From contig JAQSWG010000019.1 of the NCBI GenBank assembly GCA_029266735.1, positions 1 to 64,000 of the forward strand: 64,000 bases of DNA, read 5' to 3'. This document shows, one piece after another, positions 13,834-23,110 of this stretch. The translations under genes were made by a program, and so were the position numbers. The notes beneath the pieces were generated by a model that saw only the letters and a list, made by a program, of their open reading frames with translations, searched no databases and was not told the origin of the DNA. The DNA comes from Ornithinibacter sp. GTDB taxonomy: Bacteria > Actinomycetota > Actinomycetes > Actinomycetales > Dermatophilaceae. Within the stretch, counting starts at the first letter, position 1; each line of letters begins with the position of its first letter.

Positions 13834-14774
13834 TGAGCCAGACGACCACCGGAGCGCACCCCGACGCCACGTCGGCACCGTCGGACCAGGCACTCGTCCA
13901 CGCCGTCAACGTGACCAAGGCCTTCCACGGCACCGAGGTGCTCAAGGGCATCGACATGGACGTGCACCGGGGCGAGGTCGTGGTGCTCTGCGGCCCCTCC
14001 GGCTCGGGCAAGACGACCTTCCTGCGCTGCATCAACCAGCTCGAGACCATCGACGGCGGCCGCATCTTCGTCGATGGCGATCTCATGGGCTACGAGGACC
14101 GTGGCGGTACCCTGCACCGGCTCCCGGACAAGCGCATCGCCGCGCAGCGTCGCGACATCGGCATGTGCTTCCAGCGCTTCAACCTCTTCCCCCACAAGAC
14201 GGTCCTCGCGAACATCATCGAGGCGCCGAGGCAGGTGAAAGGCACCTCCCGGCGGGAGGCCGAGGCCAAGGCGCACGAGCTCCTGGAGCAGGTCGGGCTC
14301 GGGGACAAGCCGTCGGCGTACCCAGCGCAGCTGTCCGGCGGCCAGCAGCAGCGAGTGGCGATCGCCCGGGCGCTGGCGATGGACCCGAAGCTCATGCTCT
14401 TCGACGAGCCCACGAGCGCCCTGGACCCCGAGCTCGTCGGCGAGGTGCTCAAGGTGATGCGCGACCTGGCCAAGGGCGGGATGACGATGATCGTCGTCAC
14501 GCACGAGATGGGCTTCGCACGTGAGGTCGCGGACCGCGTGGTCTTCATCGACGGCGGTGTCGTCATCGAGCACGGCCCGCCGAACCAGTGCCTCCTGAAC
14601 CCCCAGCACCCGCGCACCCGCGCCTTCCTGTCCCGGATGCGGCAGGAGGAGGCGGCGCACGCCGAGGCCGTCGTCGCGACGGTGACCGGCAAGGCCAGCG
14701 CCCTCGAGGCCGTCGCCGCCCCGGACGACGGGGCCGCGCCCGAGGAGGCGGCCGGCCGGCCTCCGAGTGCATGA
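13833..14774 (+). CDS. Amino-acid ABC transporter ATP-binding protein
   Basis: Walker [28 protein letters not shown], Walker [15 protein letters not shown]. Confidence 0.96.
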   Translation: MSQTTTGAHPDATSAPSDQALVHAVNVTKAFHGTEVLKGIDMDVHRGEVVVLCGPSGSGKTTFLRCINQLETIDGGRIFVDGDLMGYEDRGGTLHRLPDKRIAAQRRDIGMCFQRFNLFPHKTVLANIIEAPRQVKGTSRREAEAKAHELLEQVGLGDKPSAYPAQLSGGQQQRVAIARALAMDPKLMLFDEPTSALDPELVGEVLKVMRDLAKGGMTMIVVTHEMGFAREVADRVVFIDGGVVIEHGPPNQCLLNPQHPRTRAFLSRMRQEEAAHAEAVVATVTGKASALEAVAAPDDGAAPEEAAGRPPSA

Positions 14775-15121
14775 GCCCGTGGAGGTCGGTGCTGTCTCGC
14801 CTGCCACGGCCGGCACTGGTCCGCGTGCGCGGCCGGTCCATGTGGCCGACCTACCGTGAGGGCGACGTCCTCCTGGTCATCGCGGGGGCGCCGCCGCGCG
14901 CCGGTCGCGCCGCCGTCGTGAGGCTGCCCCGGGACGGTGCCGGCCGGGCCCGCCCGCTCTCCGTCAAGCGCCTCACGCGCCCGGATCCCGAGCGCCCCGG
15001 GCACTGGTGGGTGGGCTCGGACAACTCGGTCGAGGGGGTCAGCTCCCTCGACGTCGGCACCCTGACCAGCGAGGACGTCGTGGCGGTCGTCGCCTGTCGG
15101 GTGCGCCGAGGCCTGGGGTAG
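14771..15121 (+). CDS. sodX: Nickel-type superoxide dismutase maturation protease (S26-like)
   Basis: [20 protein letters not shown] (Ser in GRSMWPT), LSVKRLT; directly precedes sodN; ATGA overlap with ATPase gene. Confidence 0.88.
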   Translation: MSPWRSVLSRLPRPALVRVRGRSMWPTYREGDVLLVIAGAPPRAGRAAVVRLPRDGAGRARPLSVKRLTRPDPERPGHWWVGSDNSVEGVSSLDVGTLTSEDVVAVVACRVRRGLG

Positions 15122-15159
15122 GTTGGTTCGGACCGCAGGCCCGACCCGAGGAGAGACCC

Positions 15160-15555
15160 ATGCTGTCCCTGTTCCGCATCACCGACGTCTCGGCGCACTG
15201 CGACCTGCCGTGCGGCGTCTACGACCCCGCGCAGGCGCGCATCGAGGCCGAGTCGATCAAGGCGATCATCGCCAAGGTCGCCGACAACCCCGATCCCGAC
15301 TTCCGGATGCGCGCGACGATCATCAAGGAGCAGCGCTCAGAGCTCGTCAAGCACCACCTGTGGGTCCTCTGGACCGACTACTTCAAGGCGCCGCACTTCG
15401 AGAAGTACCCGCAGCTGCACACCCTCTTCAACGAGGCGACCAAGCTCGCCGGTGCGGCGGGGACGAAGGGTGAGTTCGACGCAGGGAAGGCCGACGAGCT
15501 CCTCGGGAAGATCGACGAGATCGCCCGCGTCTTCGCCGAGACGAAGGCCGCCTGA
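15160..15555 (+). CDS. sodN: Nickel-containing superoxide dismutase
   Basis: MLSLFRITDVSA|HCDLPCGVYDPAQARIEAESIKAI: Ni-hook HCDLPCGVYD after a short leader. Confidence 0.97.
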   Translation: MLSLFRITDVSAHCDLPCGVYDPAQARIEAESIKAIIAKVADNPDPDFRMRATIIKEQRSELVKHHLWVLWTDYFKAPHFEKYPQLHTLFNEATKLAGAAGTKGEFDAGKADELLGKIDEIARVFAETKAA

Positions 15556-15585
15556 CCGGTGGCGTGACCGTCGCCCGACCGACGT

Positions 15586-15622
15586 CACGAGGCGCCCGCG
15601 GCCCGGCCGTGGGCGCCTCGTG
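15586..15622. terminator. Bidirectional hairpin terminator between convergent sodN and manA
   Basis: Perfect 12-bp inverted repeat CACGAGGCGCCC...GGGCGCCTCGTG. Confidence 0.7.
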
Positions 15623-15647
15623 CGTGCCTGCGCGGGTTCCAGCCGGC

Positions 15648-16802
15648 TCAGAAGTGGGGGACCGAGACGAGGTACACCTCTCCGGCTCCGTCCAGCAGCA
15701 CCTGCCCCTCGCCTGCTGGAACGAAGGCGGAGCCGGCGTCACCGAGCTCGAGGGTGCCGGAGCGGCTGCTCAGGGTGACCCGTCCGCGGAGGCAGAACAC
15801 GATGCGGGGTGAGCCGTCCGCGGGAAGGGGGCGCCGGGGGGTGACCCGGTGCAGGCGGAACCGGTCCGACGCTGTGTCGAACACCTCGAGGCCCGGTTCT
15901 ACCGAGCGACCGCGACCCGGGATGCCGTCGGCGAGCGGGTCAACCACTCGGAGCAGCTCGGGCACGTTGACCTCCTTGCTCGTCAGTCCCGCTCGCACGA
16001 CGTTGTCCGAGTTGGCGAGGACCTCGATGCCAAGCCCCCTCACATAGGAGTGCAGCACCCCCGCAGCGACGTCGATGAACTCCCCCGGGTGGAGGACACG
16101 GTGGTGCATGAGGAGCAGGACGACGAGACCGATGTCGTCCGGATGGTCCTCCGCCACGGCGACGATCGCGGCACTGGCCGCCCCCAGCTCACCCTCGGAC
16201 GCCCCCAGCCGCACGCAGGCGGCCACGACCTGCCTCGCGAAGTCGGCCGCCTCCCACGGGGGCGTGGCCAGCACGCCGGCAAGGACAGCGTGCAGCCGAT
16301 CCTCCGCCTCGGCGGCACGCCGGACGATCGCCGTGAGCCGCCCGACGCCGAGGGCCGCGGCGATCTCGGCGACCTCGTTGTACGGCCGCATGCCGACGAA
16401 CACCTCGAAGGGTGCGGTGGCGAGCAGGAGCTCCGGTTTGGCCTCGTCGTCGACGTACACCGTGTCGCCCGTCACGGCCCGCACCGCCCTGGCCCGCTCG
16501 GCGGTGGGGTGCACCTGGATCGAGATGGCGCGACCGGGCGCGAGCACCTTGAGGAGGTACGGAAGCCGGGCCCCGAAGTGCTCGACGCACCACTCGCCCA
16601 GCTCGCCCACCGGATCGGCGGCGACGACCGCGGCGAGGTCAGGGGCACCCGGTCGGTCCGTGACCGACGGGCCTGCCTCGTGTGCGCCCATCCACAGCTC
16701 CGACTCCGGCTCCGGGCTCGGGATACCGCGTCCCTGGAGGCTCGCGATAGCGACGTGTGAGCCCCAGGAGTCCGTGAAGACCACGGGTGTCAGGTGATCC
16801 AC
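15648..16802 (-). CDS. manA: Mannose-6-phosphate isomerase, class I
   Basis: ESELWMGAHEAGPS, LPYLLKVLAPGRAISIQVHPTAERA, DDEAKPELLLA, HPGEFIDVAAGVLHSYVRGLGIEVLANSDNVVRAGLT. Confidence 0.95.
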   Translation of the reverse strand: MDHLTPVVFTDSWGSHVAIASLQGRGIPSPEPESELWMGAHEAGPSVTDRPGAPDLAAVVAADPVGELGEWCVEHFGARLPYLLKVLAPGRAISIQVHPTAERARAVRAVTGDTVYVDDEAKPELLLATAPFEVFVGMRPYNEVAEIAAALGVGRLTAIVRRAAEAEDRLHAVLAGVLATPPWEAADFARQVVAACVRLGASEGELGAASAAIVAVAEDHPDDIGLVVLLLMHHRVLHPGEFIDVAAGVLHSYVRGLGIEVLANSDNVVRAGLTSKEVNVPELLRVVDPLADGIPGRGRSVEPGLEVFDTASDRFRLHRVTPRRPLPADGSPRIVFCLRGRVTLSSRSGTLELGDAGSAFVPAGEGQVLLDGAGEVYLVSVPHF

Positions 16803-16838
16803 GGGACCTCTCCGGAACGGGTCGGGGCGGCCCCGATG

Positions 16839-18188
16839 TTAGCGCCCGGCAGGCTCCCGCTCCTGGACCCGCCCCACCATGGCGTCGGCAGTCGCCACCG
16901 CGAGTGCCTCCACGACCTGGGGGTCGTACTCGTAGCCGAGGCCGAGGTGGATCCGTTCCATGGCGGCGAGCGATGTCCTGGGGTGGGACCGTCCACCGGT
17001 GAGGTCGTCGAAGGCGTTGGCGACCTTGATGATCCGGCTCGGCAGGGGCACGACCTCACCGAGCTCGCGCACCTGGCGGTACGGCGTGGTCTGTGCCTCG
17101 ACATAGTCGGCCACAAGGTCCAGGCCCTCCGCATGGCGGACGATGCGGGCCCCTTCCACCGCGATGTCCCGCTGGTCGCTCGGTGCCGCGAGAACCGTGG
17201 CGCCGCCGGGGATCGGCTGCCGCAGGGAGAGCTGGCCGAGGTCGTGGAGGAGGGCGGCGTACTCGAGGTCGCGCAGCTCGCGGTCGGAGAGGCCGAGCAG
17301 GCGGCCGATGCGCACGCTGAGGTCCGCGACCCGCTCCGCGTGAGCGACGGGGGTGTACCCGCCGTGCTCCGTCAGCTGGGACAGGGTGGCGATCGTCTGG
17401 CGGTAGGTCATGCGGTTGCGGGCATACCGCTCGACGGCGACGTAGGTGATGGCCAGCGGGAAGAGTGCCGCGGGCAGCGAGGCCAGGCCGAAGACCGGGG
17501 CCATGAGGGCGACCAGGGGACCGGAGGTGACGACGGCGAAGGTGAGCGGGGCGACCTCACCGGTCTCGTCCCGCAGGGCTGCCGACCACGGAGTGCGTTG
17601 GCGCTCGGCGCGTACCGCCGACGACAGGACGATCTCCACGACGAGGCCGATGGCGGCAACGACGACCATCGACGTCGCGACGAGTGGTCGGGGGACGTCC
17701 TGGTCGAGGGTCAGGTCCCAGAGCGATCCCCTGTCGCCCCCCACGTCCCGGGTCAGGACGGCTGCCACCGCGACACCGATGAGCCGGGCCGCCAGCTGGT
17801 CGACCCCCGCAGGCCCGCCGCGCACCCGCCGGACCACCGCCGCGATGCCGAGACCGGCGGCGACGAGGAGCACGACGAACCCACTCGGCACGTCGAAGTC
17901 CGGCTCGCCGTCGATCTGGCAGAGGAAGGCGACGGCCAGGGCCGACGCGGAGGCGAGCGGGGCCGCGTCCCGCCCACTCGGCATCGGGAGCCGCACGAGC
18001 TCGCCGACGGTGACGGCGACGACGAAGGCGAGAACCGTCACCTCGTGCACGGTGATGAGCTCGCCGAGCTCCCGACCACCGGCCAGGACGCCCTGGCCGA
18101 GGACGAGGACCCCCACAGCGAGAACCGTCCAGGCCATCGGCCGATCCGATCGTACGGCTCGCACCGTTCCTGCCGTCCGCCCCCTCAC
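16839..18188 (-). CDS. Membrane protein with C-terminal HD phosphohydrolase domain (HD-GYP-like without GYP)
   Basis: Multiple TM stretches then HAERVADLSVRIGRLLG...LEYAALLHDLGQLSL; no GYP motif found. Confidence 0.8.
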   Translation of the reverse strand: MRGRTAGTVRAVRSDRPMAWTVLAVGVLVLGQGVLAGGRELGELITVHEVTVLAFVVAVTVGELVRLPMPSGRDAAPLASASALAVAFLCQIDGEPDFDVPSGFVVLLVAAGLGIAAVVRRVRGGPAGVDQLAARLIGVAVAAVLTRDVGGDRGSLWDLTLDQDVPRPLVATSMVVVAAIGLVVEIVLSSAVRAERQRTPWSAALRDETGEVAPLTFAVVTSGPLVALMAPVFGLASLPAALFPLAITYVAVERYARNRMTYRQTIATLSQLTEHGGYTPVAHAERVADLSVRIGRLLGLSDRELRDLEYAALLHDLGQLSLRQPIPGGATVLAAPSDQRDIAVEGARIVRHAEGLDLVADYVEAQTTPYRQVRELGEVVPLPSRIIKVANAFDDLTGGRSHPRTSLAAMERIHLGLGYEYDPQVVEALAVATADAMVGRVQEREPAGR

Positions 18189-19459
18189 GTGCTCGGCCCG
18201 CCGGTCCGGCCGATCGCGTGCTCCAGGGCCCCGACGAGCTCACGGCGACGTTCTGACGCACCGCCCAGAGTACGCAGGGCGTCCTCCGGCTCGAGGACAG
18301 CCCCGTCCGGAGTGCCCACCTCGGTCAGGAGGTCGTACTCGTCCGCCAGACCGACGATGCGCGCGGGCAGGTCGTCCGTCTCGATGGCGCCCTCGAGGAG
18401 ATGGGCCTCTCGGTGGCGGCTGATGGCGTCGAGCGACCCTGACAGGAAGCTGAGGTCGCGCAGCAGGTCAGCGCCACGTGCCGGGTAGCTGCGGACCAGG
18501 TCTCCACCGGTGTCCTCCCCACCGCGCACCAGGGGGGTCGGCAGCGTCGTCTGGCCAAGGTCATGGAGCATTCCGGCGACCCGCGTGTCCGCGACCACCT
18601 GGCCGCGCAGCCCGAGGTGCTCGGCCATGCGGGCGCTGAGGTCGGCCACCCGCTCACTATGTCCCGTGAGGTGGGGGGCCTTGGCCTCGACGGCCGCCAC
18701 GAGCACGTGGAGGGCGCGCTCGTGCGCCTTGAACTCCTCCGCATACTGCAGGTAGGCCCACCGGGCCACGAGGAGGGGCGGCAGGATGAGGGCGACGCTC
18801 GCCGGCCCCACGTCGGCGGGCTGCCACAGCACGACGAGGAGGAACGCGACGACGCCGTACCCGAGGTACGCCGGGCCGGTACTGCCGAGGAGCCGGAGCA
18901 TCTGGTTCCGCATGGGTGCGCCACCGGCGACCCGGATCACCCCGGCCAGCAGGACGAGGTTGACCGCCACCTGGACCAGGTCCGCGACGAAGACGGGTAT
19001 CGCGATCTGGCGCATGATCTCCCACGCGCCGATCACGTCGCTGCTGTCGCGCGGACCGCCCGCCGCGCGGTACGCGGCGCCGCCCAGCACGCCGAGGGCC
19101 GCGGACATCCCGGTGTTGAAGACGCGGGCCCGTAGGGGGACCTTCCCCCGCTGGAGGGGGCCGACGAGGATGCCGACGATTCCCGCGCCGGCAGGGCCGA
19201 GCAGGGCCATGGCGGCGAGCAGGACGATGCTCGAGAAGGTCAGGGTGACGTTGTTCGCCACGACGATGCGTCCCGACCACCACGTCAGCACCGCAAGGAA
19301 CCCGAGCACGACGAGCGGGCCGTCGATGACGAGACCCTCGCGGATCACCGCGGCGGTGGTGAGACCGATCCCCAGGGCGGCGACGAGGCCGATGTAGACG
19401 GTCGTTGCCGGCGTACCACGTGCCGGGGGACGGCTCTGCCCGCCGGACTCAGCCGTCAC
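18185..19459 (-). CDS. Membrane protein with C-terminal HD phosphohydrolase domain (paralogue of downstream neighbour)
   Basis: TM N-terminus then TGHSERVADLSARMAEHLG...VAGMLHDLGQTTLP; GTGA overlap with the next gene. Confidence 0.8.
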   Translation of the reverse strand: MTAESGGQSRPPARGTPATTVYIGLVAALGIGLTTAAVIREGLVIDGPLVVLGFLAVLTWWSGRIVVANNVTLTFSSIVLLAAMALLGPAGAGIVGILVGPLQRGKVPLRARVFNTGMSAALGVLGGAAYRAAGGPRDSSDVIGAWEIMRQIAIPVFVADLVQVAVNLVLLAGVIRVAGGAPMRNQMLRLLGSTGPAYLGYGVVAFLLVVLWQPADVGPASVALILPPLLVARWAYLQYAEEFKAHERALHVLVAAVEAKAPHLTGHSERVADLSARMAEHLGLRGQVVADTRVAGMLHDLGQTTLPTPLVRGGEDTGGDLVRSYPARGADLLRDLSFLSGSLDAISRHREAHLLEGAIETDDLPARIVGLADEYDLLTEVGTPDGAVLEPEDALRTLGGASERRRELVGALEHAIGRTGGPST

Positions 19460-19470
19460 AGGTCACCGCA

Positions 19471-19608
19471 TCACGGAAGCCAGTGCCAGTTCTCCATCTT
19501 GACGATGACGCCACTCTTGTCCGTGGGGGCGGCGTCGGCGGCGGCCGGGACGAGCGCGGCCATAGCCACGAGCAACGTCGCGGCGACGAGGGAGCGCATC
19601 CTGCTCAT
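19471..19608 (-). CDS. Small secreted peptide precursor (45 aa)
   Basis: MSRMRSLVAATLLVAMAALVPAAADA|APTDKSGVIVKMENWHWLP: Arg n-region, hydrophobic core, AxA-type cleavage site; stop lies 11 nt upstream of the HD gene start. Confidence 0.6.
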   Translation of the reverse strand: MSRMRSLVAATLLVAMAALVPAAADAAPTDKSGVIVKMENWHWLP

Positions 19609-19758
19609 GAGGGGTGTTCCTTTCCGAGGGGGTACCAGGGCCGCTGTCCGGGGCGGCTCTCCCGATGCCTGAAGTCTCGCATGGGCTCCGGTGTGCCACA
19701 ATCTGTGGGACCGGCGTCTCATGACGGCCCGACGGACCGACCCGACGAAAGGCACCCG

Positions 19759-19833
19759 ATGAGCAAGCGCGCCCGCAAGCGCCGCTCGCGCAAGGGCAAC
19801 AAGGCCAACCACGGCCGAAAGCCGAACGCCTGA
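19759..19833 (+). CDS. 50S ribosomal protein bL37 (24 aa)
   Basis: MSKRARKRRSRKGNKANHGRKPNA, matching the actinobacterial bL37 pattern (basic, ...ANHGxxPNx); followed by a terminator. Confidence 0.8.
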   Translation: MSKRARKRRSRKGNKANHGRKPNA

Positions 19834-19843
19834 GCGCAACGAC

Positions 19844-19877
19844 GACGCCCGGTGTGCCGACAGGCACACCGGGCGTC
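19844..19877 (+). terminator. Hairpin terminator after bL37
   Basis: Perfect 15-bp stem GACGCCCGGTGTGCC / GGCACACCGGGCGTC, 4-nt loop; no T-run. Confidence 0.75.
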
Positions 19878-19974
19878 ATGCTCGAGGCGGTGTCGCGGGG
19901 GTGAGTGCGTCGTCTCGATGGGCCGCCCCGGTGGCGCCCTCTCACCGCGCGTCGGTCTCACGCAGTGGACCTCG

Positions 19975-20244
19975 TCAGCCGTCGTGCTCCAGGCGGACGG
20001 TGGTGATGCGCTGCATGATCTGCAGGCGGACCGCCAGGGGGGCGGTCTCCCCGGAGCAGGAACGGCGCACGACCTGCTTGAGGGCCACGTCGAGGTCGTG
20101 CTCTGCGAGACAGGGTTGGCACTCGCCGAGGTGCGCCGCGACCCGACGCACGTCCTCGGGGCTCATCTCCCCGTCGAGGTACTCGTAGATGCGGTGCAGG
20201 ACCTCGGAGCAGTCACCGTGACCGGCGTGGGCGTCCTGGGTCAT
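19975..20244 (-). CDS. rsrA: Mycothiol-system zinc anti-sigma-R factor
   Basis: [36 protein letters not shown] (HxxxCxxC zinc anti-sigma motif), next to sigR. Confidence 0.93.
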   Translation of the reverse strand: MTQDAHAGHGDCSEVLHRIYEYLDGEMSPEDVRRVAAHLGECQPCLAEHDLDVALKQVVRRSCSGETAPLAVRLQIMQRITTVRLEHDG

Positions 20245-20876
20245 GACTCCTCCTCCGTGCCGAAGCCGCGCTCGCGCGCATACCCCGTGAGCAGGCCGCG
20301 CAGCAGCCGTCGCCCGCGGTGCAGACGGGACATCACGGTCCCGATGGGGGTCCCCATGATCTCGGCGATCTCCTTGTACGCGAAGCCCTCGACGTCAGCG
20401 AGGTAGACGGCCATCCTGAAGTCCTCCGGAAGCTCCTGGAGGGCACGCTTGACCTCGGTGTCGGGCAGGTGCTCGAGCGCCTGGACCTCCGCCGACTTCA
20501 ACCCTGCGGACGTGTGCGACTCCGCGCGGGCGAGCTGGTAGTCCTCGACCTCGGCGGCGTCGGACTGCAGCGGCTCCCGCTGCCGCTTGCGGTAGGTGTT
20601 GATGTAGGTGTTGGTGAGGATGCGGTACATCCACGCCTTGAGGTTCGTGCCCGGCTGGTACTGGTGGAAGGCGGCATACGCCTTCGCGTAGGTCTCCTGC
20701 AGGAGGTCCTCGGCGTCGGCCGGGTTGCGGGTCGTGCGCATCGCGGCGGCATAGAGCTGGTCGAGCAGCGGCAGCGCCTCGCGCTCGAAGCGCGCCTGGC
20801 GCTCGGCAGTGGTCTCGGTGGCGACGTCGACCTCGACGGTCGCAGTGTCCTCGAGGGGGGTCGGTGGAGTGCTCAT
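20241..20876 (-). CDS. sigR: ECF RNA polymerase sigma factor SigR/SigH-type
   Basis: [99 protein letters not shown]. An upstream in-frame GTG (20930) is an alternative start. Confidence 0.95.
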   Translation of the reverse strand: MSTPPTPLEDTATVEVDVATETTAERQARFEREALPLLDQLYAAAMRTTRNPADAEDLLQETYAKAYAAFHQYQPGTNLKAWMYRILTNTYINTYRKRQREPLQSDAAEVEDYQLARAESHTSAGLKSAEVQALEHLPDTEVKRALQELPEDFRMAVYLADVEGFAYKEIAEIMGTPIGTVMSRLHRGRRLLRGLLTGYARERGFGTEEES

Positions 20877-20966
20877 CGTCTCCAAGCCTAACCGGGCCCG
20901 GTTGGGGGCTGAGGTGTCGAGGACGAACACGGGATGCCTTTCCGGAGGCGGCTCGGACAGGTCGGT

Positions 20967-20994
20967 CAACGCCGCCCCTGCGCCGGTCATTCCC
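20967..20994 (-). promoter_or_regulatory. Candidate sigma-R-dependent autoregulatory promoter
   Basis: Minus strand GGGAAT-N18-GTTG, matching the SigR/SigH consensus GGAAT-N18/19-GTT, about 90 nt upstream of sigR. Confidence 0.75.
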
Positions 20995-21005
20995 CCGGGC
21001 CGGCC

Positions 21006-21647
21006 TCAGGCCGGCGGCCCGGCGACGGCGGGGGTGGTCAGCCGCGCGACGACGAGAGCGGCCACCCGTGTCGCCGACCCCCCGAGCGAGTGGGTGCCGG
21101 TGACGGCGTCCACCGTGCTCCCGGCGGGGAGGGCCGCGGCGACCTCGTCCGGACCCCCGAACGGGTCGGTGCGCCCCTGGATGACGTGCACGGGGATGCC
21201 GGCAGCGCCGGGCAGGGCGAGCTCGCCCGCGCGCGACCTCTCCGGGCGGCCCGGAGGGTGCAGCGGGAAGGAGAGCGCGACGACGGCATCCGCCCCGACG
21301 GCAGCTGCGGTCCGGCAGGCGACCCGAGCCCCGGCGCTGCGGCCGCCGACGACGAGTAGACCATCGCCGCCGGACACGTGGACGCTGTCGAGGACCGCAC
21401 GCCAGGCCCGGTCGAGGGCCGGGGGGGCAGGCCCCAGTCGCCGTCCCGCGACCCGCCATGGCTGGTCGACGAGCACCACCGTCCACCCGGCGGCCACCGC
21501 TGCGTCCCGGACGGCGAGCACGTCCTTGGTCCAGCGGAGACCGCCGGCCCCGTGACCGAGCACCAGGGTGCCCAGGCCGGGCTCGGTGGGCGTGCTCGTC
21601 GTCGTTCGTGCGGAGCCTTGGGGTGTCTCCACCAGCATCTCGTTCAC
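21006..21647 (-). CDS. Alpha/beta hydrolase, dienelactone hydrolase-like (KANL3/TEX30-type)
   Basis: GTLVLGHGAGGLRWTKDV, LLVVGGRSAGARVAC, HVIQGRTDPFGGPDEV; GTGA overlap with SRAP gene. Confidence 0.8.
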   Translation of the reverse strand: MNEMLVETPQGSARTTTSTPTEPGLGTLVLGHGAGGLRWTKDVLAVRDAAVAAGWTVVLVDQPWRVAGRRLGPAPPALDRAWRAVLDSVHVSGGDGLLVVGGRSAGARVACRTAAAVGADAVVALSFPLHPPGRPERSRAGELALPGAAGIPVHVIQGRTDPFGGPDEVAAALPAGSTVDAVTGTHSLGGSATRVAALVVARLTTPAVAGPPA

Positions 21648-22483
21648 CCGGCACCCCCGAGCGCCGCGCCGGTCATCGGGTCGACGACGCCGACGAGCTC
21701 CTCGGCAGGAACCGGCTCGAGGAGGTGGGCGCCGTTCGACCGGTTGCTGCTCACCTCCCTCGAGACGGGGTATGCCGTGAAGCGGCCCGGTGGGTGCGGG
21801 TCGAGGAGAGGGAGAACGTCCGCGGCAGGTGTGCCCGGGTCGAGCCAGGTCTCCCACTCGTTCCGCTCGAGGACGAGTGGCTGGCGATCGTGGATCCGGT
21901 CCAGGCCGGGCTCGGCGGGCCCGGTGATGACCGTGAAGGTCGTCACCCACGCGCGCGGGTCGTCGGGGTCTGCGGCCGCGGGGTCACGCCAGAACTCGTA
22001 GAGACCCGCCATGGCCACGGTGGTGCCGTCGACGCGTGAGGTGAAGAACGGCTGCTTGCGTGGCTTCCCCTTGGCGTCGACCACGGTCGGCGACGCCTGC
22101 CACTCGTACCAGCCTCGGGCCGGGACGAGGCAGCGCCGAGTCGCCAGGGCTCGCGCGAACGCCGGCTTGTCCGCGACCGACTCGACCCGCGCGTTGATCA
22201 TCCGCGCCGCACCCTTGGTGTCCTTGGACCAGCTCGGCACCAGCCCCCACGTCAGCAGGCGCAGCTGGCGCCTCGGTTCCTCGGAGGGGTCGTTCCGGCT
22301 CCCCCTGGTGAGGACGACCGGCGCCTGCTTCGTCGGGGCCATGTTGTGGTCCGGACGTCCGGGCGGTGGGTCCTGCGGGGCGGCGAGGACGCTGCGCCCG
22401 GCCTGCGCCGTGCGGTCCTCCTCGACCTCGAACTCGACGACCAGCTCGTCGGGATTGGCCGTCGCTGCATACCGACCACACAT
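21644..22483 (-). CDS. SOS response-associated peptidase (SRAP/YedK/HMCES family)
   Basis: MCGRYAATANPDELV (catalytic Cys2), NMAPTKQAPVV, WGLVPSW, INARVESVADKPAFA, GWYEW, HDRQPLVL. Confidence 0.95.
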   Translation of the reverse strand: MCGRYAATANPDELVVEFEVEEDRTAQAGRSVLAAPQDPPPGRPDHNMAPTKQAPVVLTRGSRNDPSEEPRRQLRLLTWGLVPSWSKDTKGAARMINARVESVADKPAFARALATRRCLVPARGWYEWQASPTVVDAKGKPRKQPFFTSRVDGTTVAMAGLYEFWRDPAAADPDDPRAWVTTFTVITGPAEPGLDRIHDRQPLVLERNEWETWLDPGTPAADVLPLLDPHPPGRFTAYPVSREVSSNRSNGAHLLEPVPAEELVGVVDPMTGAALGGAG

Positions 22484-22567
22484 GCACCTCAGGCTACGCA
22501 CCCGCTCACCGAGCAACTACCGTAGGCATCGACGTCCTGACCAGCAGGAGCCGACCGGAGGACCCCC

Positions 22568-23110
22568 ATGACCCTGGTGCGACGAATCGCCCGCCCGATG
22601 CTCGCCGCGATGTTCGTCGCCGGGGGCCTCGACCAGCTCAAGCACCCTGGGCGCACCGTCCCCTCCGCGCGCCCGCTCATCGAGAAGGTGGGGCCCACCC
22701 TGGGACTCCCGGACGACCCCGAGCTCCTCGTGCGCGCCAACGGCGCCGCGATGCTGGGTGCCGGCACCCTTCTGGCGCTCGGCCGGCTGCCACGCATCGC
22801 CGCAACGGTGCTGGCCGCGACGGTGGTGCCGACGACCATTGTGTCGCACCCGTTCTGGGCCGAGCACGACGACGCAGCCCGGGCCAGGCAGAAGGAGCAG
22901 TTCCTCAAGAACCTCGGGCTGCTCGGTGGTCTGCTGCTCGCCACCGTCGACACCGAGGGTCGCCCGGGCATTGCCTACCGGGCACGGATGGTGGGTCACA
23001 GCGCGTCACGAGCGGCACGCACCACGCGGCGACAGGCGCGGCACGCGGCCCGTACGGCCGCGCGCGAGGCGAAGCTGAAGGCGGTCCAGGCCCAGCATGC
23101 CCTCGGCTGA
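22568..23110 (+). CDS. DoxX family membrane protein
   Basis: [19 protein letters not shown]...[27 protein letters not shown]...[31 protein letters not shown]. Confidence 0.85.
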   Translation: MTLVRRIARPMLAAMFVAGGLDQLKHPGRTVPSARPLIEKVGPTLGLPDDPELLVRANGAAMLGAGTLLALGRLPRIAATVLAATVVPTTIVSHPFWAEHDDAARARQKEQFLKNLGLLGGLLLATVDTEGRPGIAYRARMVGHSASRAARTTRRQARHAARTAAREAKLKAVQAQHALG

